From Ottelia alismoides (Eukaryota > Streptophyta > Magnoliopsida > Alismatales > Hydrocharitaceae), in assembly GCA_037367405.1 (NCBI GenBank), contig JAZKJV010004141.1:1-64000 (forward strand): a DNA stretch of 64,000 nucleotides, in the 5' to 3' direction. Below the pieces are notes generated by a model. That model did no database searches, had not been told where the DNA came from, and worked only from the letters and a program-made list of their open reading frames with translations. A program made the translations under genes and the position numbers. Shown one piece after another: positions 9,841-21,331 of this stretch. Position 1 is the first letter of the stretch. Each line of letters begins with the position of its first letter.

Positions 9841-11826
9841 CGTTGATTCTGGAGCCTCTACTCATTTGACTGGAGATGGCAATCTACTAACCTTTTCCAA
9901 ACTCTTTTTATTGAAGAAGTCGGTTTGAGTCACCAATGGAACTCACCCGCCTATTATTACTCTTGGAGCCATGGGAGTTCTTCTGCAATCTCTAATTGTC
10001 TGAGGTTTACTGTGCTCTTGATTTCCCTCAGAGCTTATTATCTGTCCAGAAACTTTATGTTGAACTTAATTGCTATGATATTTGATGAATTCTGTTGTTA
10101 TTGATGGGGGGCATGGGAAGAATTACCTCTATTATCTTGACATACCCTTAGATTCTAAATTTTATGGTGTTGCATCCATCTCCAAAGATCCTCTCCTATG
10201 GCATCTGCCCTTGGGTATCCTTCTGGCATGGTTCTCTCCATGATGTTCCATGAACTCTATTTTGATGCGCTTTCAATGAGAGACGTGTGAATTTGGGAAA
10301 TATAATTGAACATCTTTTTCAGTTCGTGTTGAGTCCTGTGGTACCACTTTTTTGGTCTTATTCATTGTGATATTTGGGGACCTTGTCCGGTCTGAACTTT
10401 GAGCGTTCATCGCTATTTTATTGTTGTTGTGTATGATTATAGTAGATCTACTTGGGTTTACCTAATAATGGAACATGTAGAGATTAATAAATTGGTCAAA
10501 AATTTCTTTCAATATGTCATAGTATCTCTATACATGTGTCATTAGAACTGACAATAAACTTGAGTTCACCTAACATGACTTGGCGACTTTCTTTGCCTCA
10601 GGTGAATGTTCATCAAACATCTTGTCCATGTACCTCTCAACATTATAATGGAAAGGAAACTCCTACATTTTCTTGATCTTGCTTGGCCTCTCCTCACTTA
10701 GATTAATGTTCCCAAGTACTATTGATGAATGCTATCCTTATTGTCGTTCATCTCATCAACATGGTTCCATCTCCTATCGGAAGTGGGGGCACTCCTTTCT
10801 CTTTACTATACCCAACCGAGTCTCTTTTTCTTTTACCTCTGAGAATTTTTTGGTGCATTGCATTTGTTAACAACTTCCATGCAACTGACAAATTGTCACC
10901 TAGGGCCATCACGCGCGTCTTTCTTAAGTACTCTCGTACCCAGAAAGGCAATCAGTGCTATGATCCTATTGGACATTGGTATTATAGTTCTGCAGATGTC
11001 ACTTTCTTTGAGCATAATATCTTCTTTACACAAAATGTGGGTGACATCCCTTTGGATCTTACATCTTTATCAATCGTCTATACATACAAGAACATCGCTG
11101 CACCTGCTTCTGTTCCACGTATACTGATCTGCTTTGAGGATACTACACAATATAGAAACCTAGTGGGTAAACTTCTCTATCTTACTATTACTAGGCCGGA
11201 TATATCATATGCTGTGGGCAGAGCCAACCAACATATGGGGAGACCCCTTTATAGTATTTGGCAGGATGTTCTTTTGATCTTTCGATACTTGGAGTAATCT
11301 CTTGAATGCGAACTCATCTATGGGGTCGCTGATCACGTTGATGTTTTAGCATATACGTATGTCGATTATGTCAGTTTGCCTAAGGGTCGTGGATCAACTT
11401 CATGCTACGTCGTACTCGTTGGGGGCAACATGGTTACTTGGCGGAGCAAGAAGCAGATAATGCTTTACAAATCAAGTGCAGAAACAGAATACATGGCAAT
11501 CGCCCAAGCCATCGGTGAGATGACATGGCTTGTCTCCGTCCTTCTGGAACTTGGACTTTCGGTTGCTACTCCTTAACCTTTATACTATGACAACAAGTAT
11601 GCGACATACATCGCCATGAATCCTATTTTTTGTAAGCAGAATAAACACATTGAGGTTGATTGTCTCTTCATTCGTGATGCAGTACGAGGAGGAAAGTTCA
11701 CCACTCCACACATTTACACTGAACTTTAGCTTGAGGACATCTTCACAATGACACTATCAATGAAGTGCCTCTCCTTTTTGATTTCCAAGTTAGGCATGAT
11801 CGACCGATATGCTCCAACTTGGAAGT
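9841..11826 (+). pseudogene. Copia C3 protease-integrase-RNase H remnant
   Basis: The protease active site IVDSGASTHLTGD lies near 9840. A GAG-pre-integrase/integrase region is visible but broken from 10140 to 10700. From 10840 the integrase C-terminal region reads KLSPRAITRVFLKYSRTQKG...CYDPIGHWYYSSADVTFFE. Then, without the catalytic RT (no YVDD box), the frame moves to YRNLVGKLLYLTITRPDIS and an RNase H stretch with TWRSKKQIMLYKSSAETEY (11430-11500), ending RYAPTW before the polypurine tract. Stops at 11297, 11574 and 11727 and several frameshifts inactivate it. Confidence 0.75.
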
Positions 11827-11827
11827 G

Positions 11828-11980
11828 TGTCAGAGTTATTATATTTTCCATTTCATTTGAGTCTTGTAACTCTTTGAGGTCATATATGTATTTTATCCTT
11901 TTTTGTCATTTAGGGTTTCTCTTAATTTGAGGGACCCTAGACCCATAAAATAAACTCAGTGATTCATTCTCTTTTCAACA
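11828..11980 (+). repeat. 3' LTR of Copia C3
   Basis: The 153-bp LTR starts TGTCAG and ends TTCAACA, preceded by a degenerate polypurine tract (CTTGGAAG). It pairs with 5398-6000. Confidence 0.75.
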
Positions 11981-12029
11981 CACCTTAAATAACTAGTTAT
12001 ATACCTTTTTCTCTCTACTTGTGGAAGTG

Positions 12030-12989
12030 CAAGGGCCCTTTTTTCTAATATTAGTGTATGCCTATCTAGTCTTAGGGCTTTAGGAACCATGCTCTGGGAC
12101 TCTACTTAAGGCCATAAATAGCCTTATGAAGTTTGTATATCTTCTAACACTCCCCCTCAAAAACAAATCCATGTAGTTGCATATGGACTTCTTCCGGTAG
12201 GTTTCCATACAAGAAAACATTCTTGACATCAAGTTGAGAGAGTAACCAGTCCCGTACCACTATAATAGAGATCAAGATCGTGAGTATAGAATGACGAGCC
12301 AATGGGGGAAAAGTGTCATGATATTCCACTCCATATGTCTGAGGGAACACACACTGCCATCTATTCTCGGCTTCACTGTAAAGACTCATCGGTAGCCAAC
12401 TATAGAATCCCTTGTTGGAGAAGTAACCAAACTCTATGTGCCACGTGACTGGACTGCAACCATCCTCCGTAGTAATACTCCAATGATTGTCATGTATAGC
12501 ATCCTGATATATGCATGGGATCTCTACGGTTGACAATCCTACTTCAAACTTCCTAAAATCTTCTGAAAAACATCCCAAATGTACGCCTCCGCTTTCGAAG
12601 AGTAATGAGCTTGTCAAGAATCTCTAGACAATTTGTCCCCTTTTAGTACTCTCCTAATGTGCTACATGCTCAACCTGTAGTGTCAACTACTGTACAGACA
12701 AATCAAGATTGCCATCACTTAAACCAAGTTGTCAGAATTTTTTTGGGGCATGCTAAATGATAGGGAAGGCACCGGAATAGGGGGCATAACAGGCAACCAC
12801 ATATGTATTAATGAGGTAAAGTCTGAGCCATAAGAGGATAAGGTGTATGAGTAGCCATAGGAGGTGGAGGCATGGTAGGAAGTGGATGTAAAAGAGGTGG
12901 AATGTAAACGTTCTCACCTGACTTGGATCGGGTCATCTTGTGACATGTTGGAGAAAAAAACATGAAAAACCGAAAGAATGTGATGTTAG
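12030..12989 (-). pseudogene. Copia C4 RT/integrase-C relic (minus strand)
   Basis: In the minus strand, 12988-12880 gives NITFFRFFMFFSPT, the end of a Copia integrase region (consensus DVTFFE..MFFSP). From 12617 down to about 12144 an RT segment follows: FEVGLSTVEIPCIYQDA, YGVEYHDTFPPLARHS, QLDVKNVFLYGNLPEEVHMQ. Next come KLHKAIYGLK and SPRAWF near 12060. Stops and frameshifts are frequent. The 5' part of the element is missing because Z1 begins at 12990 and, past Z1, only a Copia leader and LTR (C12) in the same orientation remain. C4 and C12 may be ends of one element. Confidence 0.75.
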
Positions 12990-15650
12990 TATTGGACATG
13001 CGAGCCCACTACGAGCCATTATGCAATAAATGTTATTGCACATATCATTCCCTGATCTGAAATGAAGAATGAATAAGTTGCATAATAGGTCCCTTAGTAC
13101 AATTAGGGTTATGTACCATGGCCATCTTAATGATCATACAGCTGTTGATTCAATAATTGAATCATAGAGGCTGGTGCTTGGATGAATATCTAAAGAGTTC
13201 GATTGAGGACTCATCAAGCACCGTCAAATGATTGTTAAGAGATGATCTCCAGCCAGTGTAGGAGATGACAATCCTTTCTCATTTAGGCTGATATCTAACC
13301 AACCTCTTGATGCAGGTCCTCTGTATAGGAATAGAGATTCGGAGGTGTCAGATAAGTTAGCTCAAAGAGTTGACTTAACGAGATCGAAATAACCTAAGTC
13401 CTATATCGTATGCTGTCACGATACATGCACGCATCCTCTGACCGGAGACTGATGTGTTACTATATGTCTAAGTATGTACATTTGGCAGACCAATAGGTTG
13501 ATGACCTAATCAAGGTCTATACACCGGCGTGCTCGTGTGCATATGAGGGCATATGAGTAATACGATTTCTCAAAGGGATCATACAGGTTCATTTACTGAA
13601 CCGGAAGGCATGAGCTCACTCATCAGATATTGGGAAGAATCAAATTCCGTGCACGGCCGTCTTGCTTTGGAAGCTTGACTGAATTTGTAGGTTTTATATA
13701 TACTTTTGGAAAGTATGTGATCAAGACCTAGGTATGATATATGCTTTTGGAAAGTATATGATCGAGACCAACTCCCAATGATCGAATGAGAAACTTACTG
13801 ATAAAAGCCTGAAGTAGACAGTGTAAAGTTGATCTAATACTTAGGGTTTATTCTGAGTCTTCCAGTATGCAGGATGTACATGTATTGGGAATACCTGAGG
13901 GTGATGTGATCATAAACGATTGTATAACCTTGACGCTTCCCTTCCTAGGGTGTGATGAATCGGGTCTGGATTTTAGTTATTCCTCTCAGTAGAGAAGTAA
14001 TCTTATCTTGGTCCAAATGTTGGACATTGATCTGAATGTAATTCTGATGCAATGAGAAGATTAGATTTGCGGTCTTGATTTAATCAATCATCTATGGGAG
14101 GCCCGCGATCTGGATTTGAGATATGATCTCAATATCCAAGTCACTATACGTGGAACAATACAATCGCCCTGTCCTTATCTCTAAGTTTTCGCGGAGAAAA
14201 CGCATTATCCATGAAAGGGTTCAGGATAATTTCATTGTTGATATTATGTATCCAAGCATTGAGAAAATGGATAATTAATGTGATTTAATTATCGTGAGTA
14301 ATATGAATTTGATTCATATTATAAAGAGAGTTATCTAAGATAATTGAATGTGATTTAATTATCAAAGATGTGAATAATGTGAATGTGATTCATATTATTT
14401 GGGCATAGGAGAATAGAGATCCAAGATGATTAAATGTGATTTAATTATCATGGATATGAATAATGTGGATACCAATATCCATATTAGTCAAACATTTTAT
14501 GAATATGATTTATAATATATATGAGAGAGAGCTATTTGTAATTTGCATTTGTTAATTAAATGTTGATGTGAATTGGATTCACATTGGACATTAAATTGAA
14601 AATGTAATTTACATTTTTTTTGGGTTGCGAATGTGATTCACAAATTTCCAATGGCATGATTGCAATGTTCACAAAATAAATTGGATTTATTTTTGTGAAA
14701 TTATTTGCAACAAAAGTTGTTGCAAATATTGGAGAAATTAATGGGATAATGTATCTCATGGAATAAAAGGAGAAGAAGCCTCCTTCCTTGTATGGAGGGT
14801 GGACGACCACATTTCCTACATGGAATGTGGTGGCCGTCCAGCCCATTCATGGAAGGAGGCTTGCCTCCTTCCTATTTCTCCAATGGATATTGATTTGATA
14901 TAAATCAAATTATATTTAATATATATTTGATTTTTATTAAATTAATTATTGTTGGTTTTTACCAACACAAATCTTAGCCATTAAAAGAAATACAAATCAA
15001 TGTGATCCACTGGATTTGTGTTGCCCATGGATTGAGATCCATGGATCCCAAAATTTTATAAAAGGAGAGTCACCCTTTTGCTCTTCTTTACACAACACAC
15101 AAGAGAACATAAGTCTCTCTCTCTCTCTCTCTCTTTCTCTCTACACGTCAACCTTCTCTCTTCCTCTCTCATGGCCGTCCACCATGGATGCCCTTGAGGG
15201 AGTTCTCCATCGCGCAACGTCGTCGTTATGCTGCCCGATGGTTTGCTCGTGGATCTCCGTCTACTTCGGCGTGCCTTACTCGTGAAGAAGACTTCGTTTC
15301 TCGTTTGTCGAGTTCAGGAGATTCGTGGCTTGGATCATCAACATGGATTGCGAGAAGCACGCGTCTCATCCAAGCGCTCGCAAGCGTCTCCTCCGTCGGA
15401 TTGGACTTGAGACAGGAGGTCTTTTCGTTTAGAGACTCGATCACAACCACGCTTCAAGAGGTAATCCTATTACTTGTTTGTGGTTCAGACGAAACGATCC
15501 GAGAAGTGTTCTTGGATCATGTGGTTTTGTCACATGAAATTTTTTAATTTTCGCTGCATAAAACAACTAGTCCAACTAGTCGTTCTTCGTCGTATTCGAT
15601 ACGATGCTCACGCTTTCGTGATGCGCTTGAGGATCTCACCCTATCCTTCA
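12990..15650 (+). repeat. 5' LTR of Z1 (2.66 kb)
   Basis: The LTR runs from TATTGGACATG to CTATCCTTCA. U3 is about 2 kb; a TATA box (TTATAAAAGGAG, about 15056-15067) precedes a CT microsatellite (15114-15144) in the presumed R/U5. U3 contains a series of mini-hairpins (about 14265-14710) and a longer imperfect hairpin (14774-14862). The ORFs at 15016-15722 lie in R/U5 and differ in frame between copies; no function is assigned. Confidence 0.75.
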
Positions 15651-15652
15651 AG

Positions 15653-15665
15653 TGGTATCAGAGCC
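15653..15665 (+). other. Primer binding site of Z1
   Basis: TGGTATCAGAGCC, complementary to the 3' end of plant initiator tRNA(Met), two bases after the LTR end. Used by most Copia and many non-autonomous elements. Confidence 0.85.
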
Positions 15666-17417
15666 TTAGGTCGGAAGGTTTTGGATGCGATTCATGAACT
15701 GAGGACGACTTGGGTTCATTAGGCTTTGCGAAAGTTTTCTTGCATTTCATTTTCGCATCTATGTTTTGGGATTATTTTCGGCACTGTTTAAATTATTTAA
15801 ACACAAAATTAGTAATTGAATTTTATTCCCCATTAAATAAGGAAACCGTAAGATCTGAGCTTACGTGATTTCGATTCTGTGTGCTTAAGTTATGCTCATT
15901 TTAGTGAACATGTATCCACAGTTTCAGGGACTGCGAATCTTAACGTAATTAAGATGTTAATTGCGGATTTCAAACACCTTGAAATGCGTGCAAATTACTT
16001 AGCTTCTATTGTAAATCAAATTAGCAAACTTTAGGAACTTACTTTGCTTAATTTGGATTTAAATTGACTGAGATATAGTATTTTTATAAGTGAGGGTCAC
16101 TGTTGGGTATACTTTCCTAATCAAGATCAGTCATTTAATCAATTAGTGAAATTTAATTGTTTAATTTCCTGGAATAATTGTGCATAAATATTTGTGAAAT
16201 ATTTGATGATAATTATTTCCTTACATGACATTGCCTTAACCAATAATTGATTAGATGTGATCTAGATCACTAATTGGTTACATGATCTACATGATCTACA
16301 TTGCAACAAACATGTTGCTTGAATAGGATTTGGGATTTGTTTAGCAAATCTCATTATAATGTTAATCAAAATTGATTTGATTATTATTATATGGTATAAT
16401 TGCGGTTGAAGGACCGATGATCATCTCTAGTACAAAGTGATCTATTTTGCATTATGCTTTCCCGAGGTGGATATGGTGTCTAGTCGGGGAGCGTTGGGGT
16501 AGCAGGTTGCACCGTGTGCAGTCTGTCCCACTCTCGTGGGTACTGGCCATGACAACAGGAAGGGTTAGTATAACGCTTAAGAAATTATGATGTATTTCTA
16601 ATTATTAAAAATTGAAATAATACGTATTTGAGATAATACCATAATTTCAAGTAACAATTAAAATGTTTGTTGGATATTAATTGGATAATTAATTTAATTT
16701 GATTAGATTAATTGGAATCTAATTAAAATTAAAACACTCTATTATGAATAGAGATGTTATTTCCATTGTAAGAATTAATCATAATAAATATGATTCATAA
16801 TGATTAATTAGAATTTGAATATGATATGGAGGATCACATAAGTGACATCCATGGTCTCCCGTCGTGGCGAAGGTTCCGTCGTCAGAGATTGTATGTTGGA
16901 GACACTTGTCCGAAGTGGCAGCTCCTACATACAAGCCATTGGGGTCGGGGTCTTCGCTTCTCGAAAGAGTAAGGACGTATGCGTAGTGACCCTAATATCA
17001 GATCCTCATATTATTGGGGCGATATTGGATTGCGCATAGTAAGTTGTATTCCTGTTGACGGTTGGTTCAATTAATGACGGTCAACATCACCTTAGGGGTA
17101 GTGGGCCCGGGTGTTAAAGACCGAATTGGAAGATGCAAGTTGGACTTGCAAGGCGGAATGTGTTCCCGCTTGTTTTTATCCGAGTTGCAGATTCTCATAT
17201 TATTGGGATGTAATAAAGATAAGGAAGGAGATCCCAGATCTTGCTGAGATATGATGGTAAGTATATCTCTTACATTGAAAGTGATTAAGGGAATGAACTT
17301 TCAGTGTTGACAAGGCAAGACAACTTTATATGAAAATTCCTAAATCAAAGTAAAACATATATTTATATATTTATGCAAATTTCTTATTTCAGACAATCCT
17401 TCATTAAATCCACTCAA
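15666..17417 (+). other. Non-coding interior of Z1
   Basis: AT-rich sequence shared with Z2 (57703-59460). It holds further inverted repeats with the same three-base loops as the LTR (for example around 16780-16815, loop ATG). The short ORFs at 16842-17039 and 17062-17247 show no known domain and are not kept in Z2. Confidence 0.6.
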
Positions 17418-17622
17418 GCGATAGTGATGGAGAGGCTGCCACATGGGTGTCATGCGGTGGAGATGCGATGGTGGTGTGACTCGACGATGGGGGCGTGTTG
17501 TGGCCTTGCTCTCTGGTCAATGATCGTCGGTTTGATACCATGTGGAAAGGATGGAATGATTTGATTTTTCTTTGGGTTATAGGTCTCTTTTATATAGAGA
17601 GGAGAACACTAGAAGGAAAATT
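17418..17622 (-). mobile_element. Copia C12: leader, PBS and part of 5' LTR (minus strand)
   Basis: In the minus strand this reads LTR (up to the TG/CA edge at 17541), then PBS TGGTATCAAACCGACGATC (17540-17522), then a C-rich leader. The LTR is interrupted at 17622 by X2 and resumes at 32561. The left border meets truncated Z1. The TATA region (about 17590-17605) has the TATATAGAGAGG sequence typical of the other Copia LTRs here. Confidence 0.7.
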
Positions 17623-17898
17623 TGTAGAAAATGATTAATACGAAAGTGTGTCAGAATAGAGGAATATCGGGATTTATGTGTAGCCCTACTTCATAAGGAT
17701 TAAATAAAGGGAGAAGGCCTCTCAAAGAGCGTATTTGTATATTGAATTCTTACTAATGTTACAATGTGTGTGGGGAGTCTTATATAACCCCGCAAGAATG
17801 ACCAAGTCCCACTCACAGATGATTGGGACTAAATCTGCGGACGTGGTAATTGGACCCTAGAGAGATCCAATTACCTATCTATGATGCCTGCTCTAATA
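17623..17898 (-). repeat. X2 3' LTR
   Basis: 276 bp, TGTAG...CTCTAATA on the + strand. It pairs with 32258-32555. On the minus strand the USE-like GTCCCAATCA (17829-17820) and TATATAAG (17786-17779) are 33 bp apart. Confidence 0.85.
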
Positions 17899-18690
17899 TC
17901 CCCCCTCAAGTTGGACAAATAGAAAGAAATCACTCTCCCACATAATACATGAGAATACTATACTACTCAATTCACTCTACTGGCTATTTGTTGAGAACTT
18001 GTTTCTCATGCCACGCTGGTGAGGATGAACTGAAGGACTGAAGTGTGAACTAAATTGGGTCTCCTCGTTGGTTAATGTGTGCTCTGTACCGTGTCTGTGA
18101 GAGTAATTGAAACTGAACTGTGTTTCCTTGTCGGAGAACATGTGCTCTGTATTACAAAGAGTCATTGAAATTGGACGAGTCTCCTGGTTGGAGAACTCTG
18201 GCCCGTAACTGATCCATCTCTTTAAAGGTTCAACCTGGAGAAAGCTGTAGAAGCATACTTGTCGGAATCCATGATCGCTGGAGATAGAAGTTGATGGTGG
18301 GGTCTTTCCTACATTGCCTCAGAGAGTGGGATCTCTACTTCGAAGTCTCTATGAATGCACATGAAAACCCTGAGTCCACACATGCTCTAAGAATGTGATC
18401 TGTAGTTTGGAGTCCCTATGGATTCACATGAAAACCTTGAGTCCAAAATGCTTAAGCCCAAGTTATCGAATAATAATCCCCATTAATTGTAACTCACACG
18501 CACACTTCTTGAGTTTTAGATGCGTGACTATGTTTGGGGCTTGGGGTGTTTCACTGGAAGGCCGTATATCGATATATCGATGAGAGAGGGATATCGATAT
18601 GTGGCTGTATGTCGAGATACCGGATGTCGGCGATATATCGTCGATATATCGACGATATATCGAGTGTCGGCGATATATCGGCCGACAGAT

Positions 18691-18860
18691 GACATCTTGC
18701 TGAATTGGCATGCACCAAAGGACATATTTGTGTCGATGGCATTAGGTTATTTAATGGGCATATCACCCATATCGACCCACACACTATTTGAGCTGCAAAG
18801 CCTCCAATTCTTCTTCCTCCATGGCCGTTTCCTTCTTCCTCCAAGCATTTGAGGTATGAT
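18691..18860 (+). other. Putative 5' exon and splice donor of the hAT transposase
   Basis: After the CGATAT repeats, a short region ends ...CATTTGAG|GTATGATTT (donor near 18852), and an acceptor TTCTGTTTTTTCAG ends at 21331. The 2.5-kb intron so defined contains the satellite. No convincing coding frame is seen in this exon, so it may be untranslated. Confidence 0.4.
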
Positions 18861-19195
18861 TTTTATTAGCTTCTCTTAAATTCTTAATTAGTCTGTTAAT
18901 TTTCAAATTTTGGTAGGGGTTTTGTTCTCTTAATTAGTGATCACAGTTTGAATAATTGAATCTGATATTTGTATGTGAAAAGATTGGGATTTTGTAGAGG
19001 TTGTTAGAACTTAAAACATGGATTTAAGAGGTAATCATCATTTATCACTCATGAAGTCATGAGCATTCACCACTTTGCCTAATCGAAGCCTAAGGGGTCT
19101 TTCTAGTTCCTAATGCTGCAGTGTACACCATGCATCAATATAGAACATTTGCAAGTGAGCGAAATTGATGTCACACTGAGCCAAATTGATCTCAA

Positions 19196-21262
19196 CTAAT
19201 CAGATCTGAAATTGAGGTTCAATTAACACTAAAACCCCTTACTTTTGATTTGTTAAACCATGGATTTAGGAGCTACCGATCAGATCTGAAAATGAGGTTA
19301 AATTGACACCAAAAGCCCTAAATTTCGAGTTGAGAAAACAAGGATTTAAGAGGTAATTATCAGATCTGAAAATGATGTTTAATTGACACCTAAAGCCCTA
19401 AATTTCGAGTTGAGAAAACATGGATTTAAGAGGTAATTATCAGATCTGAAATTGAGGTTCAATTCACACCAAAACCCCTTACTTTTGATTTGTTAAACCA
19501 TGGATTTAGGAGCTACTGATCAGATCTGAAAATGAGGTTTAATTGACACCAAAAGCCCGAAATTTCGAGTTGAGAAAACATGGATTTAAGAGGTAATTAT
19601 CAGATCTGAAAATGATGTTTTATTGACACCAAAAGCCCTAAATTTAGAGTTTAGAAAACATGGATTTAAGAGGTAATTATTAGATCTGAAATTGAGGTTC
19701 AATTAACATCAAAACCCCTTACTTTTGATTTGTTAAACCATGGATTTAGGAGCTACTGATCAGATCTGAAAATGAGGTTTAATTGACACCAAAAGCCCTA
19801 AATTTCGAGTTGAGAAAACGTGGATTTAAGAGGTAATTATCAGATCTGAAAATGATGTTTAATTGACACCAAAAGCCCTAAATTTCGAGTTGAGAAAACA
19901 TGGGTTTAAGAGGTAATTATCAGATCTGAAATTGAGGTTCAATTCACACCAAAACCCCTTACTTTTGATTTGTTAAACCATGGATTTAGGAGCTACTGAT
20001 CAGATCTGAAAATGATGTTTAATTGACACCAAAAGCCCTAAATTTCGAGTTGAGAAAACATGGATTTAAGAGGTAATTATCAGATCTGAATTTGAGGTTC
20101 AATTCACATCAAAACCCCTTACTTTTGATTTGTTAAACCATGGATTTAGGAGCTACTGATCAGATCTGAAAATGAGGTTTAATTGACATCAAAAGCCCTA
20201 AATTTCGAGTCGAGAAAACATGGATTTAAGAGGTAATTATCAGATCTGAAAATGATGTTTAATTGACACCAAAAGCCCTAAATTTCGAGTTGAGAAAACA
20301 TGGATTTAAGAGGTAATTATCAGATCTGAATTTGAGGTTCAATTCACACCAAAACCCCTTACTTTTGATTTGTTAAACCATGGATTTAGAAGCTACTGAT
20401 CAGATCTGAAAATGAGGTTTAATTGACACCAAAAGCCCTAAATTTCGAGTCGAGAAAACGTGGATTTAAGAGGTAATTATCAGATCTGAAATTGAGGTTC
20501 AATTCACACCAAAACGCCTTACTTTTGATTTGTTAAACCATGGATTTAGGAGCTACTGATCAGATCTGAAAATGATGTTTAATTGACACCAAAAGCCCTA
20601 AATTTCGAGTTGAGAAAATATGGATTTAAGAGTTAATTATCAGATCTGAAAATGATGTTTAATTGACACCAAAAGCCCTAAATTTCGAGTTAAGAAAACA
20701 TGGATTTAAGAGGTAATTATCAGATCTGAAATTGAGGTTCAGTTCACACTAAAACCTCTTACTTTTGATTTGTTAAACAATGGATTTAGGAGCTACTGAT
20801 CAGATCTGAAAGTGATGTTTAATTGACACCAAAGGCCCTAAATTTCGAGTTGAGAAAACATGGATTTAAGAGGTAATTATCAGATCTGAAATTGAGGTTC
20901 AATTCACACCAAAATCCCTTACTTTTTATTTGTTAAACCATGGATTTAGGAGCTACTGATCAGATCTGAAAATGAGGTTTAATTGACACCAAAAGCCCTA
21001 AATTTCGAGTTGAGAAAACATGGATTTAAGAGGTAATTATCAGATCTGAAAATGATGTTTAATTGACATCAAAAACCCTAAATTCGAGTTGAGAAAACAT
21101 GGATTTAAGAGGTAATTATCAGATCTGAAATTGAGTTCAATTCACACCAAAACCCCTAACTTTTGATTTGTTAAACCATGAATTTAGGAGCTACTGATCA
21201 GATCTGAAAATGAGGTTTAATTGACACCAAATGCCCTAAATTTCGAGTTGAGAAAACATGGT
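19196..21262. repeat. 80-bp satellite array with 240-bp higher-order structure
   Basis: CAGATCTGAA recurs at 19201, 19281, 19361 and so on every 80 bp to 21199: 26 monomers, with only one 1-bp slip (near 21120). Three monomer types are seen: B (ATTGAGGTTC...CCCCTTACTTTTGAT), A (AATGAGGTTT...CCCTAAATTTCGAG) and A' (as A, but GATG for GAGG). Their order is BAA' BAA' BAA' BA' BAA' BA BA'A' BA' BAA' BA. The array lies wholly inside the presumed first intron of the hAT transposase. Confidence 0.95.
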
Positions 21263-21331
21263 TTAATTCTTGATATTATTGACTAATTTGGTGTTGAAAT
21301 TTGGAGCTTTTGAATTTTTCTGTTTTTTCAG

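Larger units (their letters stand above)
5398..11980 (+). mobile_element. Ty1/copia element C3 (degenerate, RT core deleted)
   Basis: The element has a 5' LTR at 5398-6000 (interrupted by a hAT MITE), a PBS TGGTATCAAAG at 6001, damaged gag, protease, integrase and RNase H, and a 3' LTR at 11828-11980. The candidate target duplication is AACCT (5393-5397) against CACCT (11981-11985), one mismatch. Coding remnants run in Copia order, but most of the reverse transcriptase is absent: the integrase C-terminal region is followed directly by the RT end (YRNLVGKLLYLTITRPDIS). A non-autonomous element X1 lies in gag. Many stops and frameshifts show an old, dead copy. Confidence 0.8.
12990..17417 (+). 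mobile_element. Long-LTR non-autonomous retrotransposon Z1 (3'-truncated)
   Basis: A 2661-bp LTR (12990-15650) is followed by a PBS TGGTATCAGAGCC (15653-15665) and about 1.75 kb of interior, ending at 17417 where homology to Z2 (59460) stops. The 3' LTR is absent. Homology to Z2 runs along the whole length with many point differences, so Z1 is the older copy. No gag, protease, integrase, RT or RNase H motif is seen in the interior of either copy, so the family looks like a LARD depending on another element. It is inserted in Copia C4 after GTTAG (12985-12989). Confidence 0.75.

Noticed and set aside
15016..15722. Overlapping ORFs in the Z1 LTR as a gene
   Set aside because: They lie in R/U5 after a TATA box, and frames differ in Z2 (57207-57598; 62088-62557). 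The CT repeat produces artificial Ser/Leu runs.
18463..18852. ORFs with IDISPTYR-type repeats
   Set aside because: Produced by the ATATCG subterminal repeats of the hAT, not by a protein gene.
19196..21262. Regularly spaced repeat array as a CRISPR
   Set aside because: There are no unique spacers; whole 80-bp units are repeated, and the context is a plant transposon intron.
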